The notes below the pieces were generated by a model. It was not told the DNA's origin. It made no database searches and saw only the letters and a program-made list of their open reading frames with translations. Made by a program: the position numbers and the translations under genes. DNA of 64,000 bases from Alphaproteobacteria bacterium (GTDB taxonomy: Bacteria; Pseudomonadota; Alphaproteobacteria; JAJFFI01): assembly GCA_030066595.1 (NCBI GenBank), contig JASJBI010000032.1, positions 62,001 to 126,000 of the forward strand. The letters are read 5' to 3'. Numbering within the stretch: the first letter of the stretch is position 1; every line of letters begins with the position of its first letter. Shown in pieces: positions 58,774 through 64,000 of this stretch.

Positions 58774-59607
58774 GTGGCAGACAAGACTGGGTTCACGGTG
58801 ACATTCTGGGGCGTGCGCGGCAGCCTTGCCACGGCGGGCCCAGGAACCGTGCGTTACGGTGGCAACACTTCCTGCGTTGAGATCCGCTGTGACGGCGAAC
58901 TGATCATCTTCGATGCGGGGACCGGCCTTCGCACGCTGGGGCTTGCGCTCGACGGCAACGGGCCGGTGGACGCAGATCTGTTCTTCAGCCATACCCATCT
59001 GGATCATGTGGTCGGGCTGCCCTTCTTCGCGCCGCTGTTCCAGCCGGAGAACAATGTTCGTATGTGGGCAGGGCACTTGCAGCCCGAGCACGATCTGCAG
59101 GAAGTGATCTGCAGCATGATGCGGGCGCCGCTGTTTCCCGTGCCGCCGGACATGTTCGGGGCAGAGCCCCACTACAACGATTTCCTTTGTGGCGAAACGC
59201 TGACCCCCAAGCCCGGGGTCACGATCAAGACCGCGCCCCTCAATCATCCCGACCGTGCGACTGCGTACCGGGTCGAGTTCGAGGGCAAATCGGTGTGCTA
59301 CGTGACCGACACGGAACACGACCCGTCCGGGCTCGACGAGAACATCCTGGGTCTGATCCGCGGTGCCGACCTCTTCATCTACGACAGCACCTACACGGAC
59401 GAGGAGTACCCGAGCTACAAGGGCTGGGGGCATTCCACCTGGCAGGAAGGGGTTCGTCTGAGCGACGCGGCCGGTGTCAAGACGCTGGTGCTCTTTCATC
59501 ACGATCCGTCCCATGACGATGTCTTCATGGACGGCGTCGCCGCTGCGGCCGAGCAGATGCGACCCGGTACAATCGTCGCCCGGGAAGGGCTCTCACTGGA
59601 TCCTTGA
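58774..59607 (+). CDS. MBL-fold metallohydrolase
   Basis: The 277-residue protein has FWGVRGSLATAGPG and the metal site FFSHTHLDHVVGLPFF, plus further His and Asp ligands (APLNHPDR, CYVTDTEHDP, LFHHDPSHDD). The HxHLDHxxG pattern is shared with RNase Z/PhnP-like hydrolases and with class II cyclic-nucleotide phosphodiesterases. Because its stop is adjacent to a class III cyclase, a cyclic-nucleotide phosphodiesterase role is a reasonable guess, not established. GTG start. Confidence 0.82.
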   Translation: MADKTGFTVTFWGVRGSLATAGPGTVRYGGNTSCVEIRCDGELIIFDAGTGLRTLGLALDGNGPVDADLFFSHTHLDHVVGLPFFAPLFQPENNVRMWAGHLQPEHDLQEVICSMMRAPLFPVPPDMFGAEPHYNDFLCGETLTPKPGVTIKTAPLNHPDRATAYRVEFEGKSVCYVTDTEHDPSGLDENILGLIRGADLFIYDSTYTDEEYPSYKGWGHSTWQEGVRLSDAAGVKTLVLFHHDPSHDDVFMDGVAAAAEQMRPGTIVAREGLSLDP

Positions 59608-59672
59608 CTCCCTCCGATCAGTCTCGGCTGAACGCGCGGACCCAAATCGTGCCTGAACGACAGGACACAGCG

Positions 59673-60971
59673 ATGCCCGCGCGCGTGCGCGACGCGATCC
59701 GGACCCAGCAGGAGAACAGCGAGATCCTGGTCGGCTGGATCCAGCTCAGCGTTGTGGTCACCTTCGGCAGCCTTTATCTGATCTCGCCCAAGACCTTCTC
59801 GGAGGACGCTCCCTTCCAGCCCGTGCCTTGGGCGTTGGCAGGTTATCTGCTGTTCACCGCGGTCCGGCTGGCGCTGGCCTATTTGAGGCGGCTGCCGGCC
59901 TGGTTCTTGGCCCTCTCGGTGGTGGTCGACATCGGCCTCTTGATGGGCCTGATCTTCAGCTTTCATGTGCAATACGAGCAGCCGGCGTCGTTCTATCTGA
60001 AGGCGCCGACTCTGCTCTACGTTTTCATCTTCATCGCGCTCCGGGCCTTGCGATTCGAGGCCGGGTATGTGGCGCTCACCGGGCTGGTGGCCGCGGCCGG
60101 CTGGGCGCTGATGGTCCTCTACGTGGTCATGGCCAAGCCGTTCGACACCATGATCACCCAGGACTATGTGGAGTACATGACCTCCAACTCGGTCCTGCTG
60201 GGCGCCGAGTTCGACAAGATCGTCTCCATTCTGGTGGTCACGGCGATCATTTCCCTGGCCCTGTTCCGGGCGCGCAGGCTGTTGGTGCGGGCCGTCGCCG
60301 AGCAGGCCGCGGCCGAGGATCTGTCGCGTTTCTTCGCGCCCGAGATCGCCGACAAGATCGTGCACTCGGAGCAACAGGTCATGGCCGGCCAGGGGGAGCT
60401 GCGCCAGGCGGCCATCCTGTCCGTCGACCTGCGCGGGTTCACCAAGCTGGCCATGGAGTCGGAGCCGGACCAGGTGATCGGCATGCTGACCGAGTATCAG
60501 TCGCGCCTGGTGCCGGCGATCCAATCTTGCGGCGGCAGCATCGACAAGTTCCTGGGCGACGGCATCATGGCGACCTTCGGGGCGGCGATGGAGACCGACA
60601 GCTATGCGGCGGACGCCCTGCGCGCGGTCGATGCGATCATGGCGTCGGTCGACGACTGGAACGCGGATCGACGGGCCGCCGGGCAAGGCGAGCTTAGGGT
60701 CGGCGCCTCCGTGGCCACCGGTCCGGTGATCTTCGGCGCCGTGGGCGCCCAGTCGCGGCTCGAATATACGGTCATCGGCGAGGCCGTGAACCTCGCCGCA
60801 AAACTGGAAAAGCACACCAAGGCCGAGGCGGTGCGCGCGCTCACCACCGCGGAGACCTGGGAGCTGGCCCGGCAGCAGGGCCTGGACGCCGCGCGCCCGC
60901 CCGAGATGCGCCCCGGCCGGCCCGTGGACGGCGTGGCCGGGACTCTGGATCTGGTGGTGCTTGCCGCCTAG
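59673..60971 (+). CDS. Membrane adenylate/guanylate cyclase, class III
   Basis: From this start the protein has 432 residues: six hydrophobic N-terminal segments (about residues 20-215) and a cytoplasmic class III cyclase domain. Metal-binding Asp residues lie in AILSVDLRGFTKLAME and GDGIMATFG, and the purine-selecting Lys in DKFLGDG. In the helix YTVIGEAVNLAAKLE the usual transition-state Arg is Lys. AGGACA precedes the ATG; TTG 59604, overlapping the previous stop, would add 23 residues. Confidence 0.87.
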   Translation: MPARVRDAIRTQQENSEILVGWIQLSVVVTFGSLYLISPKTFSEDAPFQPVPWALAGYLLFTAVRLALAYLRRLPAWFLALSVVVDIGLLMGLIFSFHVQYEQPASFYLKAPTLLYVFIFIALRALRFEAGYVALTGLVAAAGWALMVLYVVMAKPFDTMITQDYVEYMTSNSVLLGAEFDKIVSILVVTAIISLALFRARRLLVRAVAEQAAAEDLSRFFAPEIADKIVHSEQQVMAGQGELRQAAILSVDLRGFTKLAMESEPDQVIGMLTEYQSRLVPAIQSCGGSIDKFLGDGIMATFGAAMETDSYAADALRAVDAIMASVDDWNADRRAAGQGELRVGASVATGPVIFGAVGAQSRLEYTVIGEAVNLAAKLEKHTKAEAVRALTTAETWELARQQGLDAARPPEMRPGRPVDGVAGTLDLVVLAA

Positions 60972-60986
60972 GGCTTGATCGCGGGT

Positions 60987-62177
60987 TTACTTGTAGGGGT
61001 CGGCCGCGTCCCGCAGCCCGTCGCCCAGGAAGTTGTACGCCAGGACCACGATGATGACCGGCATGACCGGCAGCATGAGCCACGGGTACAAGGCGACCAC
61101 GTTGATGTTCTGGGCCTCGAACAACAGCACGCCCCAGCTGGTGACCGGCGGGCGCAGCCCCAGTCCCAGGAAACTCAGCGCGGTCTCGCCCAGGATCATC
61201 GCCGGGATGGACAGTGTTGCCGAGGCGATCAGATGGCTCATGAAGCTGGGCAACAGATGGCGGCCGATGATCCGGCTCGGCGACGCGCCCATCAGCTGGG
61301 CCGCCGTACAGAAATCCTCCTCGCGCAGAGCGAGCAGCTTCGACCGCACCGCCCGGGCCAGGCCGGTCCAGTCGAGGAACCCGAGAATCAGGGTGATGCC
61401 GAAAAAGATCAGGATCGGACTCCAGGTGACCGGCAGTGCCGCCGACAGCGCCATCCACAAAGGCAGCTCGGGGAACGAGCGCAGGATCTCGATGATCCGC
61501 TGGACCAGGGAATCGACCCAGCCGCCGTAATAGCCCGCGACGCCGCCGATGGTGATGCCGAGGACGAAGCTGATGGTGATCCCGATCAGGCCGATGGTCA
61601 GAGAAATGCGGGCACCGTGCACGATACGAGAAAACATGTCGCGGCCCAGCCGGTCGGTGCCGAAGAGGAACAGCGTGCCCGCCTTGGCCGGGCAGACCAG
61701 ATGGAAACTGCCGGGGATTATGCCCCAGAATTCGTACTCGTCGCCGGAACAGAAGAACCGCAGTTTCTGAACCTTGCGCGGGTTGGGCGTGTAGACCCGC
61801 TGCAGCGTTTCCATGTCCAGCCGATAGTCCAGGCCATAGGTGAACGGACCGATGAACTCGCCTTCGTGAAACAGGTGGATGCCCTGCGGTGGGGCATAGA
61901 TGAAGTCCGTGTGGCGGCTGTGCAAATCGTAGGGCGCGATGATCTCGGAGATCAGGATCGAGGCGTACATCACCAGCAAGACGATGCCCGAGGCGACCGC
62001 CAGCTTGTGCCGCTGCAGCTTCCACCACATCAGCTTCCACTGGCCGGCCATGAAGTAGCGTTCCTGCTCGGGCGTTAGCTGCTCGATCGAGTACGGATCG
62101 AACGGCGCTTGCGACACGAAGTGCTCGAGCCGGCCGGTGGCCGCCCGCCCGCCGCCGGGTTTCGCCGCGTCGCTCAT
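60987..62177 (-). CDS. Peptide-type ABC transporter permease, DppC/OppC class
   Basis: The 396-residue permease is longer than the usual 280-300. After the first membrane helix it has a periplasmic insert of about 110 residues (from HSRHTDFIYAPPQG to LFLFGTDRLGRD). The transport domain includes the coupling loop TAAQLMGASPSRIIGRHLLP and the conserved GETALSFLGLGL. It overlaps the partner permease by ATGA. YejE-like transporters have a similar build. The substrate is unknown. Confidence 0.9.
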   Translation of the reverse strand: MSDAAKPGGGRAATGRLEHFVSQAPFDPYSIEQLTPEQERYFMAGQWKLMWWKLQRHKLAVASGIVLLVMYASILISEIIAPYDLHSRHTDFIYAPPQGIHLFHEGEFIGPFTYGLDYRLDMETLQRVYTPNPRKVQKLRFFCSGDEYEFWGIIPGSFHLVCPAKAGTLFLFGTDRLGRDMFSRIVHGARISLTIGLIGITISFVLGITIGGVAGYYGGWVDSLVQRIIEILRSFPELPLWMALSAALPVTWSPILIFFGITLILGFLDWTGLARAVRSKLLALREEDFCTAAQLMGASPSRIIGRHLLPSFMSHLIASATLSIPAMILGETALSFLGLGLRPPVTSWGVLLFEAQNINVVALYPWLMLPVMPVIIVVLAYNFLGDGLRDAADPYK

Positions 62178-63172
62178 CGGGTCTGACCCCCTTCAAGGCG
62201 AATGCGCGGGTCGAGCATCGCAAGCAACAGGTCCGAAACCAGCACGCCCACCACGGTCAAGGCGGCGAGAAACATCAGAAACGATCCCGCCAGATACATG
62301 TCCTGGTTCTGCAGGGCCTCCAGCAGCATCTTGCCCGTGGTTTCGAGCCCCAACACGATGGAGACGATGGCCGCACCAGAGATCACCTGGGGCAAAAGGT
62401 TGCCGATGTCGGCGACGAACGGATTGAGGGCCATGCGCAACGGATATTTGACCAGCAGCTTGAACGGGTGCAGGCCCTTGGCCCGGCCGGTCACCACATA
62501 CTGCTTCTGCAGCTCGTCCAAGAGATTGGCGCGCAGGCGGCGGATCATGCCCGCGGTGCCCGAGGTGCCGATCACCACGACCGGAACCCAAAGATGCTCC
62601 AGGATCGAAACGAATTTGTTCCAGCTCCAGGGCTGGTCGATGTACTGCTCGTCCATCAACCCGCCGATCGAGGTGCCGAACCAGACATTGGCCAGATAGA
62701 GAAGCACCAGGGCCAAGAGGAAGTTCGGCGTGGCCAGCCCCAGGAAGCCCAAAAAGGTGAGGCCGTGATCGGTCCAGCTGTACTGGTGGGTGGCCGAATA
62801 GACGCCGATCGGAAAGGACACCACCCAGATGAACAGGATGGTGGTGAAGGAGATCAGAAAGCTGAGCAGCAACCGGTCGCCCACTACGTCCGTGACGGGC
62901 AGGCTGAACTCAAAAGAGTAACCGAAGTCGCCCTGCAGCATGCCGAACAGCCACAGCCCGTACTGCTCGTGGAACGGCCGGTCGAAACCGTACTGCTCGC
63001 GCAGGAAAGCGATCTTTGCGGGATCGACCGATTCGCCCTGGCTCTCGAGCTGCGCGATGTAGCTCGACAGGTAGTCGCCTTCCGGCAGCTGGATGATCAC
63101 GAACACGATGAAGCTGATCGCCAACAGCGTCGGGATCATGATCAGTAGGCGGTGAATGATGTAACGGAACAT
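62174..63172 (-). CDS. Peptide-type ABC transporter permease, DppB/OppB class
   Basis: The 332-residue permease has the typical N-terminal YIIHRLLIMIPTLLAISFIV with the large periplasmic domain following. Its coupling loop is TGRAKGLHPFKLLVKYPLR. It pairs with the DppC-type subunit through a four-base overlap. It lies 38 bases downstream of the binding-protein gene on the same strand. No ATPase gene is visible before the window edge. Confidence 0.9.
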   Translation of the reverse strand: MFRYIIHRLLIMIPTLLAISFIVFVIIQLPEGDYLSSYIAQLESQGESVDPAKIAFLREQYGFDRPFHEQYGLWLFGMLQGDFGYSFEFSLPVTDVVGDRLLLSFLISFTTILFIWVVSFPIGVYSATHQYSWTDHGLTFLGFLGLATPNFLLALVLLYLANVWFGTSIGGLMDEQYIDQPWSWNKFVSILEHLWVPVVVIGTSGTAGMIRRLRANLLDELQKQYVVTGRAKGLHPFKLLVKYPLRMALNPFVADIGNLLPQVISGAAIVSIVLGLETTGKMLLEALQNQDMYLAGSFLMFLAALTVVGVLVSDLLLAMLDPRIRLEGGQTR

Positions 63173-63210
63173 GTGCCGATCTGCGCCGTGCCTACCTGGC
63201 CTTCTCTGGT

Positions 63211-64000
63211 CTAGCGGACGGCCGACGCGTGCCGGCGCTGCCGGAGCTCGATCCGGTCGCCGTCACCGCTCTGTTCAGCCTTCTTCTCGAACCAGAAGGT
63301 GTCGGGTCTGTACATGCCGAAGAAAGCTCCCGGATCCCAGTTGTAGATACCCTTTTCGGGAACGTTGCGCAGCCCGACATTGACCACGACCGGTTGCAGA
63401 ACGCCGGAGATGATGCCGATGCTGTACACCTGATCGGTATAGATCTCCAACATGCGGTGCCAAATGCGCTCCCGCTCTTCGCGGTCGGGCGCAAACCGCC
63501 ATGCCTTGTCCAACTGACTCAGTTCGATGGCTTCCGGAAGATCGGGAGGCTCGCCGGCGCGGCCGCTCGACTGATAATGCTGGCCCCATTTCGACCACTG
63601 CAGCTGCATCTGGTTCGTCGGCGCCAGCTCCTCCGGGCTCATGTCCGCGGTGGGCAGGCCGTTCTCGAACCCCGACCAGACGGACATCAGCGTATCGCCG
63701 GCAAAGATCCGGTTTCGGAAGACCTGGCGCTGGGACGGCTTGGTGAACAGCTTGACGCCGACTTCCGACCAGGAATCACGAATCAACTCCAGCACGTCCG
63801 ACTGCTCCGTGCTTTCGCCCGCCGTCTCCACGATGATCTCCAGTGGCCTGCCGTCGGCCATCAGCCGTACGCCGCGGTCGTCCCGCTGCACCAGTCCCAT
63901 CTTGTCCAGGAGGGCGTTGGCGGTATCGACGTCGTACTTCGCCCAGGCGTCCGTATACTTGTCCCGGTGCAGCGGGCTCCGCGGCAGGGGTGCGTTGGCG
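63211..64000 (-). CDS. Peptide-type ABC transporter substrate-binding protein, partial
   Basis: The C-terminal 260 or so residues of an SBP family 5 protein are present; the start lies beyond base 64000. Family patterns are IIVETAGESTEQSDVLELI, WSEVGVKLFTKPSQRQVF and the late RIWHRMLEIYTDQVYSIGI. The mature protein would deliver a peptide or similar ligand to the two downstream permeases. The frame is open to the edge, so an internal ATG at 63900 is not the start. Confidence 0.9.
   Translation of the reverse strand, partial: ANAPLPRSPLHRDKYTDAWAKYDVDTANALLDKMGLVQRDDRGVRLMADGRPLEIIVETAGESTEQSDVLELIRDSWSEVGVKLFTKPSQRQVFRNRIFAGDTLMSVWSGFENGLPTADMSPEELAPTNQMQLQWSKWGQHYQSSGRAGEPPDLPEAIELSQLDKAWRFAPDREERERIWHRMLEIYTDQVYSIGIISGVLQPVVVNVGLRNVPEKGIYNWDPGAFFGMYRPDTFWFEKKAEQSGDGDRIELRQRRHASAVR

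Overview
The window is a GC-rich stretch of alphaproteobacterial chromosome. It is densely packed with housekeeping genes and has no visible insertion sequence, prophage, CRISPR array, tRNA or rRNA. Gene content and order (ppsR-maf-aroE-coaE-dnaQ diverging from hemE-hemH-hemJ-rho, then mnmE-mnmG-rsmG-parA-parB converging with holA-lptE-leuS) match the neighbourhood of the replication origin known from Caulobacter, Rickettsia and relatives. Protein flavour suggests Rhodospirillales or a nearby order, but the genus cannot be read from the sequence.

Layout. 1-2550: tail of a chemotaxis receptor, a porin and a small lipoprotein. 2600-8914: a complete phosphate regulon unit, Pho box-pstS-pstC-pstA-pstB-phoU-phoB, without phoR. 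8947-13607 (minus strand): adenosine kinase, AmpG-like permease, alanine dehydrogenase, inorganic pyrophosphatase and a macro-domain protein. 14132-17368: EI24-like membrane protein, a lipoprotein, endonuclease III, a DUF2244 protein and a DMT exporter. 17365-20918 (minus): LutABC lactate oxidation and an Smr protein. 21049-24785: MltA, a Tim44-like protein, FxsA, a histidine phosphatase and SecB. 24804-28464 (minus): dnaQ, coaE, aroE, maf, ppsR. 28465-28818: predicted oriC. 28819-32904: hemE, hemH, hemJ, rho. 32975-37259 (minus): quinone reductase, dienelactone hydrolase, Ogt and a YyaL-type protein. 37517-43272: mnmE, mnmG, rsmG, parA, parB, with two parS palindromes. 43291-48126 (minus): holA, lptE, leuS and a DUF3576 lipoprotein. 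48366-50962: a CysN-CysC fusion without cysD, and a PLP-homeostasis protein. 50967-52350 (minus): an L,D-transpeptidase and a Pro-rich unknown. 52614-57851: a tight operon of RibD-like reductase, MDR dehydrogenase, divergent PTPS-fold protein, GT4 glycosyltransferase and methyltransferase, followed by an alpha/beta hydrolase. 57945-60971: response regulator, MBL hydrolase and class III cyclase, the last two preceded by a CRP-type palindrome. 60987-64000 (minus): peptide-type ABC transporter, with the binding protein cut by the window edge.

The most interesting items are the five-gene cluster at 52614-56868, which looks like an uncharacterised pathway to a glycosylated and methylated pterin- or pyrimidine-derived molecule; the predicted origin with nearby parS sites and parAB; the CRP-like site in front of a hydrolase/cyclase pair; the orphan cysNC; a probably leaderless mnmG; and structured leaders of rho and fxsA. 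Many gene pairs are joined by 4-base GTGA, ATGA or TTGA stop/start overlaps.
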